A stretch of DNA of 64,000 bases from DASXMT01 sp963812965 (lineage in GTDB: Bacteria > Actinomycetota > Acidimicrobiia > Acidimicrobiales > RAAP-2): contig CAWEXG010000010.1 in NCBI GenBank assembly GCA_963812965.1, positions 146,799 to 210,798 of the forward strand, written 5' to 3'. Position numbers and translations under genes: made by a program. The notes below the pieces were generated by a model. The model saw only the letters and a program-made list of their open reading frames with translations. It did no database searches and was not told where the DNA came from. Positions 40,592-49,622 of the stretch are shown here, one piece after another (the stretch's first letter is position 1; every line of letters begins with the position of its first letter).

Positions 40592-41353
40592 ATAGCAGCC
40601 ACCGTCACCACCAATGAGCCCCGGATCAACGATCGCATCCGTGCTCGCGAAGTACGCCTGGTCGATCCCGACGGTGAACAGCTCGGAATCAAGCTGCTTC
40701 CCGAGGCAATGACCATCGCCCGCCAGCTCGACCTCGACCTGGTCGAGGTCGCACCATCGGCGAACCCACCCGTGTGTCGCATCATGGACTACGGCAAGTT
40801 CAAGTTCGATGCAGCCCAGCGGGCAAAGGAGTCGCGACGCAAGGCGGTCCACGTCGGCATCAAGGAGATGAAGTACCGGCCGAAGATCGGGCCCGGCGAC
40901 TTCGATACCAAGACCCGACAGGTGGCCAAGTTCCTCGATGAAGGCCATAAGGTCAAGATCACCATCATGTTCCGTGGTCGTGAAGTCTTCCATCCCGAGC
41001 TCGGGAAGAAGATCCTCGACCGCATTGCCGAGCAGATGGAGGGCATGGGAAAGCCGGAGTCGGTCCCACGCCTCGATGGCCGGAACATGGTCATGGTGCT
41101 GGCACCGGACAAGCGAGCCAAGCAGTCGGCTGCGTCCAGAGGTTCCAAGGCCACAGACAACGGCAAGGGTGGCGGACAGACGGCGACGACCACAACGGAG
41201 ACAGCCACGGTGGAAGGTGCCACGCCGACCGCACCGCAGGCAGTGCAGCCGGAGACAGTGCAGCCGGAGACAGCAGCGACAGCAGTGGAGCCGGCTTCGG
41301 AGGGAAGCGGTGCCTCTGCTCCGAACCAGACACCGACACGAGAAGAGGGATAG
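40592..41353 (+). CDS. infC: Translation initiation factor IF-3, likely AUA start
   Basis: IF3, 253 residues, prevents 70S formation and proofreads start codons. The N-domain has TTNEPRINDRIRAREVRLVD then LVEVAPSANPPVCRIMDYGK. The C-domain has KEMKYRPKIGPGDFDTKTRQ, FLDEGHKVKITIMFRGRE and DGRNMVMVLAP. The last 80 residues form a Thr/Ala/Glu-rich tail. ATA at 40592 sits 9 bases after AGGGAG, whereas GTG 40583 touches that sequence directly and has no usable spacing. IF3 rejects non-standard starts, so AUU/AUC/AUA starts give feedback control in this family. It leads infC-rpmI-rplT. Confidence 0.9.
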   Translation: MAATVTTNEPRINDRIRAREVRLVDPDGEQLGIKLLPEAMTIARQLDLDLVEVAPSANPPVCRIMDYGKFKFDAAQRAKESRRKAVHVGIKEMKYRPKIGPGDFDTKTRQVAKFLDEGHKVKITIMFRGREVFHPELGKKILDRIAEQMEGMGKPESVPRLDGRNMVMVLAPDKRAKQSAASRGSKATDNGKGGGQTATTTTETATVEGATPTAPQAVQPETVQPETAATAVEPASEGSGASAPNQTPTREEG

Positions 41354-41357
41354 GGAT

Positions 41358-41552
41358 ATGCCGAAGATGAAGACCGACCGGGGGGCTGCCAAGCGGATCA
41401 AGGTGACCGGCACCGGAAGGCTGCGCCGTCGGAAGGCATTCCGTTCGCATCTTCTCGAGAAGAAGTCGAGCGTGCGGACCCGGCGTCTGGGCCGTGAGAC
41501 GGATATCGCTCCAGGCGACCTGAAGCAGGTTCGCAGGCTTCTGGGTCTGTAA
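41358..41552 (+). CDS. rpmI: 50S ribosomal protein L35
   Basis: This 64-residue basic ribosomal protein reads MPKMKTDRGAAKRIKVTGTG at the start and then RRRKAFRSHLLEKKSS, the family signature. It starts 4 bases after infC, with AGGGAT before the ATG. Together with rplT it forms the conserved IF3-L35-L20 operon. Confidence 0.97.
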   Translation: MPKMKTDRGAAKRIKVTGTGRLRRRKAFRSHLLEKKSSVRTRRLGRETDIAPGDLKQVRRLLGL

Positions 41553-41713
41553 CCAGACCGGGCTTTCTCTGTGGGGCCTCTGGTCCCCGGTGAGCCACCA
41601 CCCATGCAACGGGATCCGGTCCCGTTGCCCAGTCCAATCCGCCATCCAGCACTCGTCGTTGCACCGCTTGATCGCAGTGCTCCCCGAAGAAATGTCCCCC
41701 GAAAGGAGTTCCC

Positions 41714-42100
41714 ATGGCCCGTGTAAAGCGCGCAGTACACGCCAAGAAGCACCATCGCGCCGTTTTGGAGCAGGCGCAGGGTTACTACGGCAACAAGAGT
41801 CGTTCGTTCCGCGCCGCCAACGAGCAGGTGATGCACTCCCTGCAGTACGCCTACCGTGACCGTCGTGCCCGGAAGGGCGATTTTCGCCAGCTTTGGATCC
41901 AGCGGATCAACGCTGCAGCGCGGCTGAACGGCACCAGCTACAGCCGGTTCATCGCCGGTCTCCACCGCGCCGACGTCACCGTGGACCGCAAGGTCCTGGC
42001 GGACCTGGCTGTTCACGAGCCCGAGGCGTTCGCGTCGTTGGTGCAGGTGGCAACCGACGCGTTGGCAGCGCAGGCGACCACGGCCGAGGCTGCTTCCTGA
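41714..42100 (+). CDS. rplT: 50S ribosomal protein L20
   Basis: This 128-residue early-assembly ribosomal protein binds 23S rRNA. The opening ARVKRAVHAKKHHRAVLEQA with GYYGNKSRSFRAANEQVMHS, YAYRDRRARKGDFRQLWIQR and NGTSYSRFIAGL is diagnostic. The 161-base gap from rpmI is longer than usual and ends in CGAAAGGAG before the ATG. In other bacteria L20 also represses the operon through its mRNA. The stop overlaps the next gene as CTGA. Confidence 0.97.
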   Translation: MARVKRAVHAKKHHRAVLEQAQGYYGNKSRSFRAANEQVMHSLQYAYRDRRARKGDFRQLWIQRINAAARLNGTSYSRFIAGLHRADVTVDRKVLADLAVHEPEAFASLVQVATDALAAQATTAEAAS

Positions 42101-43029
42101 GCCAGCCCGGGCTGGCCTACTCGCACCAACGGGTGCGGCGTCTTCGACAGCTCCTTCGCAAGCGAAGCCTCCGGTGGTCCGAGCAGGCCATGGTGGTCGA
42201 GGGTGCGGAGCTGCTGTCCGTCGCGCTTGACGCCGGCGCGCCGGTCGAGTCGGTCTACCTGGCGCCCGACGGGCGTGCGAACAGCGCAGTGGCAGCGGTA
42301 GCCGAGCGTGCGTTCGACGGTGGGTCGAGAGTCTTCGACCTGGCGCCCGGCGTCCTGGAGCGGGTCGCCGATACGGTCACCCCCCAGCCGGTACTGGCTG
42401 TTGTCGGTTTCGATCCACCCGATCTGACCGCGCTTCGACACGCCGATCTGGTGGTGGTGTGTGCCGACGTGCGTGACCCGGGCAATGCCGGCACCGTGAT
42501 CCGCACCGCTGATGCGGCGGGAGCCAACGGTGTGGTGTGCTGCGACGGGACCGTTGATCCGTACAACCCAAAGACCGTGCGTTCGTCGGCCGGGTCGGTG
42601 TTCCACCTCCCGGTGGTCGCCGGTGGGGAGGCAGCGGTTGTGGTCGAGACCCTGGCGACGTGGGGGCTCCGCACGCTGGGGACGGTGGTGCGGGATGGCG
42701 AAGACTATGCAGCGGTCGACTGGACCGACCGGGTGGCCGTTGTGCTCGGCAACGAGGCATCAGGCTTACCGGACGGATTGTTGGCGTCTCTCGACGCTCG
42801 GGTCACCGTTCCCATGGTCGGACGGGCGGAGTCATTGAACGTGAGCGTGTCGGCGGCCGTTCTGTGCTTCGAGGCGCTCCGCCAAAGGCGGATGGGTCGA
42901 GACGGCCAGAGGCAGGTTGGCGCACAGGGCCAGAGAGGGACGGGCTCAGCCGCCGGCCGTTCTACGATGCCGGAGATGGATACGGAGCGTTCCGACGAAC
43001 CGACCGACAGTGGGGAAGGCCGGTCATGA
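42097..43029 (+). CDS. SpoU-family rRNA/tRNA methyltransferase (TrmH type)
   Basis: This is a protein of up to 310 residues with an N-terminal substrate-binding domain (RVRRLRQLLRKRSLRWSEQA, VVEGAELLSVAL) and a SPOUT knotted domain: VVCADVRDPGNAGTVIRTAD, GANGVVCCDGTVDPYNPKTV then RSSAGSVFHLPVV, VVLGNEASGLPDGLL and ESLNVSVSAAVLCFEALR. It should 2'-O-methylate 23S rRNA or tRNA. It lies between rplT and pheS, as in other actinobacteria. The start could be CTG 42097, overlapping the rplT stop, or GTG 42133. The stop overlaps pheS as ATGA. Confidence 0.88.
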   Translation: MSQPGLAYSHQRVRRLRQLLRKRSLRWSEQAMVVEGAELLSVALDAGAPVESVYLAPDGRANSAVAAVAERAFDGGSRVFDLAPGVLERVADTVTPQPVLAVVGFDPPDLTALRHADLVVVCADVRDPGNAGTVIRTADAAGANGVVCCDGTVDPYNPKTVRSSAGSVFHLPVVAGGEAAVVVETLATWGLRTLGTVVRDGEDYAAVDWTDRVAVVLGNEASGLPDGLLASLDARVTVPMVGRAESLNVSVSAAVLCFEALRQRRMGRDGQRQVGAQGQRGTGSAAGRSTMPEMDTERSDEPTDSGEGRS

Positions 43030-44090
43030 CCGAGACAGTCGACTTCGTAGCGCTGGTTCGTGAGGCAGAGTCGTTGATCAACGCTGCGACATCGTCCGAC
43101 GAGGTCAAGGCAGCCGAGGCCACCGTCTTGGGGAAGAAGTCGCCGTTGGCGCAGGCCCAGCAAGGTCTCGGCGCCCTCCAACCCGAAGCCCGCAAGGAGC
43201 GGGGCAAGCAGCTCCAGGAGGTACGGAAAGCCGTCGTGTCGCTGCTCGACGAACGCCGAAGCACTGTCCGGTCCCAGGAGCTCGAACGAGCGTTGCAGGC
43301 CGACCGCCTCGACCTCACCGAGGTGGTGGTGGCCCAGGTCAGCCAGCCCTCCGAACGCGGCCATCTCCATCTGGTCAGCCAGACCCGAGACGCCCTCGAG
43401 GACGTCTTCGTCGGCATGGGCTTCACCGTGGCCGAAGGCCCGGAGATCGAGACCGACTGGTACAACTTCGGCGCGTTGAACATCCCCCCGGCCCATCCGG
43501 CCCGGGGTATGTGGGACACCTTCTATCTGGAGCTGGGAGCTCCGGAGACGACACTGCTCCGGACCCACACTTCGCCGGTCCAGATCCATCTGATGGAGCA
43601 GGCCGTGCTCGACGGGAGCCTTCCCATCCATGCGGTGATGCCCGGTCGATGCTTCCGCCGGGACACCCCTGATGCCCGGCACCTCCCGGTGTTCCACCAG
43701 ATCGAAGGGTTGGTGGTGGACGAGGGCATCACCTTCGCCGACCTGGCCGGCACCATCGAGACGTTCACCACCGCCTACTTCGGCCCCGACATCCACTCTC
43801 GACTTCGGCCCGCCTACTTCCCGTTCACCGAGCCCTCCGCCGAGTTCGAGGTCACCTGCGCCATCTGTCACGGTGAGGGGTGCCGGACGTGCTCACAGAC
43901 GGGCTGGATCGAGCTCGGTGGGTGCGGCATGGTCGACCCGGCCGTGTTCGACGCGGTGGGGATCGACCGAGACCGGTGGACCGGTTTCGCCTTCGGCTTC
44001 GGCATCGATCGCTGCGCCCAGATGCGGCATGGGATTGCCGACATGCGCGCCTTGATCGAGAACGACATCCGCTTCCTGCGCCAGTTCTGA
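43026..44090 (+). CDS. pheS: Phenylalanyl-tRNA synthetase alpha chain
   Basis: This is a 354-residue catalytic alpha subunit. A coiled-coil arm (about 1-85) precedes the class II core: VGMGFTVAEGPEIETDWYNF, NIPPAHPARGMWDTFYL, TLLRTHTSPVQIHLM (motif 2 region), GRCFRRDTPDARHLPVFHQI, and the motif 3 region GFAFGFGIDRCAQMRHGI. A pair of CxxC-like segments, CAICHGEGCRTCSQTGW, is present in the loop, seen in several PheS proteins. It overlaps the methyltransferase gene, and pheT follows after 10 bases. Confidence 0.97.
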   Translation: MTETVDFVALVREAESLINAATSSDEVKAAEATVLGKKSPLAQAQQGLGALQPEARKERGKQLQEVRKAVVSLLDERRSTVRSQELERALQADRLDLTEVVVAQVSQPSERGHLHLVSQTRDALEDVFVGMGFTVAEGPEIETDWYNFGALNIPPAHPARGMWDTFYLELGAPETTLLRTHTSPVQIHLMEQAVLDGSLPIHAVMPGRCFRRDTPDARHLPVFHQIEGLVVDEGITFADLAGTIETFTTAYFGPDIHSRLRPAYFPFTEPSAEFEVTCAICHGEGCRTCSQTGWIELGGCGMVDPAVFDAVGIDRDRWTGFAFGFGIDRCAQMRHGIADMRALIENDIRFLRQF

Positions 44091-44100
44091 GAGGACCGAC

Positions 44101-46657
44101 GTGCGCGTACCCCTGTCCTGGCTTCGAGACTTCGCCCCGTTCGACGGGGACCCGGCCGACCTGGCTGCCACCCTTGACGACCTCGGCTTGGTGGTCGAGG
44201 GCATGGAGCGGGTGGGTGAGGGGCTCGGCGACGTGGTGGTGGCCCGGGTCGACGAGATAGCGCCCATCGACGGGGCTGATCGGATCCGGCGGGTGGTGGT
44301 GAGCGCCGGTGGCGACCCGGTCGAAGTGGTGTGCGGGGCGTGGAACTTCGAGGTTGGTGACTTCGTGCCCCTGGCCCCGGTGGGCGCCGTGCTTCCCGGT
44401 GACTTCGAGATCGGTCGGCGCACAATGAAGGGGGTCACCTCCAACGGCATGCTGTGTTCCGGCCGTGAGCTGGGGCTGTCCGAGGACCACGAGGGGATCC
44501 TGGTGCTCGAGGGTGCCGACAGCGCCGGGGGTTCGGGGGGCTCGAACGGCGCCGTCCCCGGTCGCCTGCTCGTCGACGCCATGGGGATCGTTCCTGACGT
44601 GGTCTTCGACGTGGCCGTCGAGGCCAACCGCCCCGATGCCTGGAGCATGGCTGGTGTCGCTCGTGACCTGGCGGCGAGACTGGGGCTCCCGTTCGCCATT
44701 CCCGAGCCTCCGGCTGCTCCCCTTGCTGATGGACCGGCAGTGGACGCGCTGACCTCGGTACGGGTGGAGGACCTGGAGCTGTGCCCTCGGTTCACCGTCC
44801 GGGTGCTGACCGGGGTGGTCGTGGGCCCATCGCCATCGTGGATGGCCCGGAGGTTGACACTCGCCGGCATGCGGCCCATCAACAACGTGGTGGATGTGTC
44901 CAACTACGTCATGTTGGAGCTGGGCCAGCCCACCCACCCCTACGACCTCGACCGGCTGGATGGTGGGGGGCTGCTGGTTCGCCGGGCGGAGCGGGGCGAG
45001 CGGGTCACGACCCTCGACGGGGTGGAACGAGAGCTGGGCACTCCGGGGCCGGGTCTGGGAGATACCGGTCAGGACTGCGTCATCTGCGATGCCACCGGGA
45101 CACCGGTTGGGATCGGGGGCATGATGGGCGGTGCTTCGTCGGAGATCACTGCAGTCGACCCACCGGGTGCTGCTCGAGGCCGCCTACTTCGTGCCGATGG
45201 CCATTGCTCGCACGGCGAAACGGCTCAACCTGCGCACCGAGGCCTCGGCCCGGTTCGAGCGGGGGTGCGACCCGAACGGGATCGACCGGGCAGCCGATCG
45301 GTTCTGCCAGCTGTTGGCGGCTATGGCCGGCCCGGCGTTCGCCGTGGCTCCCGGGGTCATCGACGTGCGGGGTGCCGTGCCCGAGCCGACTCGTCTCACG
45401 GTCCGGACCGATCGGATCAACGCCCTTCTGGGCACTGCCTTCGGCCCGAAGGAGGTGACGGAACTCCTGGCTCCGCTGGAGATCACTGCAGAGCCGGGAC
45501 GAGAGCCCGGTGTGCTCGACGTCACCGTGCCCACGTTCCGACCGGACATCCGGCCGGAGCCGTTGGGCGAGGCGGACATCGCCGAGGAGGTGGCCCGCAC
45601 CTTCGGCTACTCTCGCCTGGCCCGCCGGGAACCGGCATGGCCCCAGCCCGGTGGTCTGACCCGACGGCAGCGGGAGCGCCGGGTGGTCAAAGAGGTGCTG
45701 TGCGGGCTGGGTGCTTCCGAGGCGTGGACGCCGAGCATCGTCACCGAGTGGGACGAGACCATGAGCGGGATGAGTGGGCCCTGGATCGAGGTCGCCAATC
45801 CACTGGTGTCCGACGAGCGCTTCCTGCGGGCATCGATGCTGCCGGGCCTGCTGCGTGCCCTGGCCTACAACGCCGACCGCCGTCAGGGGGCGCTCCGACT
45901 GTTCGAGGTGGGGACCGTGTTCGGCATGCTCGAAGACGCGCCCCTCGATCCGAAGGATGGTCCTGTCGCCGACGAGCACGAACGCCTGTCCGTGGTCTTC
46001 GCCGCCGACGGGGACGACGCCCGCTCGGCGGTGGCGGCATGGTCGGTGCTGGCCGAGACGCTCCGGATCGACGGCATAGCGTTGGTCCCCATCCAGGGCG
46101 GGTTCGGTGGCGTCCATCCTTCCCGTCACGCCAGCCTGGTCAACCGGGCCGGTCTCTCCGCTGGTCCCCGGAGCTCCGACGATCGGTCCCCACAGCAGGA
46201 CGTGGTGGCGACGATCGGCGAGGTGGGCGAGGTCAGCCCGCACACGGTGGAGCAGTTCGGTCTGGTGGACAGGGACGGCAAACCCCGACGGATCGGCTGG
46301 CTCGATATCGACCTCGGTTATCTGCTGGACCCCGCGGTGGTGTCCCGCCGCCCCGATGAGGCTCGGCCACCGAGCCGGTTCCCTTCGTCCGATATCGACT
46401 TGGCGTTCGTGGTCGCTGACGACGTGGTGGCCGGAGAGGTGACCGAGACCCTGGCCCATGTCGGTGGCGCCCTGCTGGAGTCGGTGGAGCTCTTCGACGT
46501 CTATCGGGGGGCCTCGATCCCAAGTGGGACACGGAGCCTGGCGTACCACCTCCGGTTCTGCGCTCTCGACCGGACGCTCACCGACGAGGAGGTCGGGGCC
46601 GAACGAGCCCGGTGCATCGAGGCGGTCGAGTCGCAGTTCGGCGCTCGCCTTCGCTGA
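44101..46657 (+). CDS. pheT: Phenylalanyl-tRNA synthetase beta chain (frameshifted)
   Basis: This is a beta subunit of about 850 residues. VRVPLSWLRDFAPFDGDPAD starts it, then the tRNA-binding OB domain (VVCGAWNFEVGDFVPLAPVG, TMKGVTSNGMLCSGRELGL), the B3/4 editing domain (RPINNVVDVSNYVMLELGQP) and the B5 and class II-like domains (RTEASARFERGCDPNG, DVTVPTFRPDI). The C-terminal FDX-ACB anticodon domain ends with LTDEEVGAERARCIEAVES. One frame change near 45165 (one extra G after ATCACTGCA) is the only defect. GTG 44101 is the start. Confidence 0.94.
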
Positions 46658-46686
46658 CCAAGCGGCCGGTTCGTGGAGACCGGCTC

Positions 46687-47082
46687 CTACAGGACGCCGG
46701 CGTCGAGCTCGTCGAGCAGCGACCGGGTGCCGGGCCCGAGCCACGGCCGGATCCGTTGCCGGTCGTCCGGGGACAGGCTGTCGAAGAACGCATAGCCGAC
46801 CAGGGTTGCCGCATCGTCGTCGCCAGCGATAACGACTGTCTCGATGGCGTGGAAGGCGCGTTCCAGCACGGGCCGGTCGGCCTCGACCGCGGCCAGCCGG
46901 GCAGCGACGAAGTCGGCGAGCTCGATGAAGACAGCCGGCCCTCCCGGTGCGTCGTCGAAGGTGGTCACCAGCTCCAAGTACGGGGCTTCGAACTCCGGGA
47001 GCTGCTGGAGCAGGGTGGCCACGGCCGGGTCGTCGGGGAAGTCGGTATCGCCAAGGGCTAGGTCATTGAGGTCTTCGGGCAT
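46687..47082 (-). CDS. Small acidic conserved protein
   Basis: This is a 131-residue, acidic, mostly helical protein: LPEFEAPYLELVTTFDDAPG, VFIELADFVAARLAAVEADR, VLERAFHAIETVVIAGDDDA, and LSPDDRQRIRPWLGPGTRSL. The middle looks like the immunity-type or DUF7674 family of cytosolic proteins, a guess from pattern only. It is leftward, in the gap between pheT and argC, with a start at 47082 chosen for length. No function is assigned. It may be an accessory gene. Confidence 0.55.
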   Translation of the reverse strand: MPEDLNDLALGDTDFPDDPAVATLLQQLPEFEAPYLELVTTFDDAPGGPAVFIELADFVAARLAAVEADRPVLERAFHAIETVVIAGDDDAATLVGYAFFDSLSPDDRQRIRPWLGPGTRSLLDELDAGVL

Positions 47083-47291
47083 TGCTGGTCTCCCGCACTG
47101 TCGTTCCACCGTGTCGTTGCCCACGATGCTGAAGGTGAGGCCGCGCCGTCTACTCGTCCCGTGCCCGGCGATTGTGGGACGGCCCAACGGTACCGAGGGC
47201 CAAGATGGAGGGTCAAGGCCCTATGGAGGTATCGGGGGAGTGGTGGCCATTCCCACCCGGAGTAGGGCAGAGCGGGTCCCTTCTTGGATAA

Positions 47292-47330
47292 ATTGCATCT
47301 TTATGCGGTAAGACGCATATACTTGCGAAA
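47292..47330 (+). promoter_or_regulatory. Tandem ARG boxes over the argC promoter
   Basis: Two 18-bp boxes, 47292-47309 and 47313-47330, are separated by 3 bp, the classic ArgR spacing. Box 1 centres on GCATCTTTATGC, a perfect GCAT/ATGC inverted repeat. Box 2 has CGCATATACTTGCG. TTGCAT at 47293-47298 and TATACT at 47318-47323, 19 bp apart, may be the -35 and -10 boxes, so bound ArgR would block RNA polymerase. The rest of 47083-47433 shows no gene. Confidence 0.75.
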
Positions 47331-47433
47331 TGAGTACTGGGCCGATGTGGAGTGCCGGACCTCGAGGGGGTAGTGCCATGAGGTGGCAGCCGCGATCTGG
47401 GCAGCCCGGCGTGAAAGCCGTCAGGAGCGGGAT

Positions 47434-48456
47434 ATGAAGGTCGGCGTCCTGGGTGCCTCCGGCTATGCCGGGGTGGAGCTGCTGCGTCTGTGCGCGGCTC
47501 ATCCCGATCTCCAGGTAGTGGTGGCCTCGGCCGGCACCGCTGCCGGTCAAGGAGTCGCCGCTCATACCCCGTCGCTGGCCGCTGCCTACCCATCCCTGGT
47601 GTTCGGTGACATAGACCCGGACGGCCTCGACGGTCTCGACATCGTCTTCTCCGCTCTTCCCCATGGCGAGTCGCAGCACGTGGTCCCCGAGATCGAGAAA
47701 CAGGTGGGGGTCATCGTCGATCTGGCGGCCGATTTTCGCCTCCGGGACCCGTCGCTCTATCCGATCTGGTACGGACACGACCACACCGCTGCCGAACTGC
47801 TGTCCCGGTTCCACTACGGCCTGCCCGAGCTCTTCCGCCACGAGCTTCACGGGGCGCGGCTCATCGCTGCACCCGGGTGCTATCCCACGGCCGCCTCGCT
47901 GGCGCTCGCTCCACTGGTCCGGGCCGGCGTGGTGTCAAAGGACGGGATCATCGTCGATGCCGCCAGCGGCGTGTCGGGAGCGGGACGTGCACCCAAGGCC
48001 AACCTGCACTTTGGGGCGGTCGACGAGGATTTCATTGCGTACGGTCTCCTCGACCATCGGCACACTCCGGAGATGGAGCAGACGCTCGGTGCCCAGGTTC
48101 TCTTCACGCCCCACTTGGCTCCGATGACACGGGGGATCTTGGCTACGTGCTACGCCAGGCCAGCCGGTGGATCGCCCGGATTGACCACCGAGGATGCGCT
48201 CGAGGTGCTGCACGAGGCGTACGAGGGCGAGCCGTTCGTGGTGGTGAGCCCGGCATCCCCGTCGACCAAGGCCACCTCCGGCTCCAACTGCGCTCATATC
48301 ACCGTTCGGGTGGACCCACGGACCGGGTGGGTAGTGGCGCTCTGTGCCCTCGACAACCTGGTCAAGGGAGCGTCCGGCCAAGCGGTCCAATGTGCCAACC
48401 TGGCCCTCGGTCTTCCCGAGGTGACCGGGCTGCCGGTCGTGGGGGTCTACCCGTGA
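47434..48456 (+). CDS. argC: N-acetyl-gamma-glutamyl-phosphate reductase
   Basis: This 340-residue NADPH enzyme performs the third step of arginine synthesis. KVGVLGASGYAGVELLRL is the dinucleotide fold, and the active-site Cys lies in LIAAPGCYPTAASLAL. VDAASGVSGAGRAPKANLHF and HLAPMTRGILATCYAR are also diagnostic. AGGAGCGG precedes ATG 47434, which is preferred over an in-frame start 51 bases upstream. It heads argCJBDFRGH behind the ARG boxes, with a leader of about 100 bases. Confidence 0.96.
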   Translation: MKVGVLGASGYAGVELLRLCAAHPDLQVVVASAGTAAGQGVAAHTPSLAAAYPSLVFGDIDPDGLDGLDIVFSALPHGESQHVVPEIEKQVGVIVDLAADFRLRDPSLYPIWYGHDHTAAELLSRFHYGLPELFRHELHGARLIAAPGCYPTAASLALAPLVRAGVVSKDGIIVDAASGVSGAGRAPKANLHFGAVDEDFIAYGLLDHRHTPEMEQTLGAQVLFTPHLAPMTRGILATCYARPAGGSPGLTTEDALEVLHEAYEGEPFVVVSPASPSTKATSGSNCAHITVRVDPRTGWVVALCALDNLVKGASGQAVQCANLALGLPEVTGLPVVGVYP

Positions 48457-49622
48457 GCATCACCACCCCGAAAGGTTTCGTGGCCGCCGGTCATGCCGCC
48501 GGTATCAAGGCATCCGGCGCGCTGGACTTGGCGCTGGTAGCGACCGAGGACGGGGGCGCCGTGCCTGCGGCCGCCACGTTCACCGCCAACTTGGCTGCTG
48601 CTGCACCGGTACAGGTCAGCCGGGCCCACCTTCAGGCCACCGGGGGCCGTGCCGCCGCCGTGATCGTGAGCAGTGGCAACGCCAACGCGGCCACGGGAGC
48701 GCAAGGTCGTTCCGATGCCGAGCGGATGTGTGCTCTTACTGCTGCCGGCCTTGGTGCGGACACCGAGGAGATCCTGGTCTGCTCCACCGGGCTCATCGGT
48801 ATTCCCTTGCCGATGGCGCCCATCGAGGTAGGCATCCCGGCGTTGGTCGCAGCGCGTTCGGCGTCGGAGGCGGCGGCTGCCGACGCTGCGACGGGAATGC
48901 TCACAACCGATGGAGGTCGCAAAGAGGTCCTGATCGAAGGAGCAGGGTTTTCGTTGGCGGGTATGGCCAAAGGGGCCGGGATGCTGGCGCCGAACATGGC
49001 CACCATGCTGGCTGTTCTCACCACCGATGCTGCTGTGGAGCCCGCGGCCCTTGCCGACGTGCTCCGGATCGCCGTGCGTGACTCGTTCAACATCCTGACC
49101 GTGGACGGCTGCACCTCGACGAACGACACGGTCACGTTGATGGCCAGCGGCCGGGCCGGGCCCATCCGGCCAGACGTGCTCGTCGACGCTGCCACCGAGG
49201 CCTGTACCGCGCTCGCTCGGCAGATGGCCGAGGATGCCGAAGGGGCGTCCCGGATCGCACACGTCCGGGTCACCGGGGCGGTGTCGGACGGCGAGGCTCA
49301 CCAGGCAGCTCGCAAGGTCGCCGAGTCACTGTTGGTCAAATGCTCGTTGAACGGAGCGGACCCGTACTGGGGCCGGGTGGTCAGCGATCTCGGCTCTGCC
49401 GGGGTCACCTTCGACATGGACCGTGTCGTCGTGTCCTACGGCGGCATCCCCGTCTGCCGACAGGGAGTCGCTGTCGAGTACGACAGCCACACTGTCGCTG
49501 CTCATATGGCTGGGACCAACGTGGACGTCCACTGCGAGTTGGGCCTTGGTGACGGTACCGGCGCGGCAATGACCGTGGACCTGGGGTACGGGTACATCGA
49601 CGAGAACCGGAAGACGTCGTGA
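48453..49622 (+). CDS. argJ: Glutamate N-acetyltransferase / amino-acid acetyltransferase
   Basis: This is a 389-residue ornithine acetyltransferase that recycles the acetyl group between ornithine and glutamate. The self-cleavage site lies in KGAGMLAPNMATMLAVLTTD, where the Thr of the second chain becomes the nucleophile (ATM-L is the usual position). Other segments are GFVAAGHAAGIKASGALDLAL, VIVSSGNANAATGAQG, STGLIGIPLPM, VDGCTSTNDTVTLMASG and KCSLNGADPYWGRVVSDLGS. Both partners of the GTGA overlap with argC and argB are clear. It removes the need for ArgA in the cyclic pathway. Confidence 0.96.
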   Translation: MSITTPKGFVAAGHAAGIKASGALDLALVATEDGGAVPAAATFTANLAAAAPVQVSRAHLQATGGRAAAVIVSSGNANAATGAQGRSDAERMCALTAAGLGADTEEILVCSTGLIGIPLPMAPIEVGIPALVAARSASEAAAADAATGMLTTDGGRKEVLIEGAGFSLAGMAKGAGMLAPNMATMLAVLTTDAAVEPAALADVLRIAVRDSFNILTVDGCTSTNDTVTLMASGRAGPIRPDVLVDAATEACTALARQMAEDAEGASRIAHVRVTGAVSDGEAHQAARKVAESLLVKCSLNGADPYWGRVVSDLGSAGVTFDMDRVVVSYGGIPVCRQGVAVEYDSHTVAAHMAGTNVDVHCELGLGDGTGAAMTVDLGYGYIDENRKTS

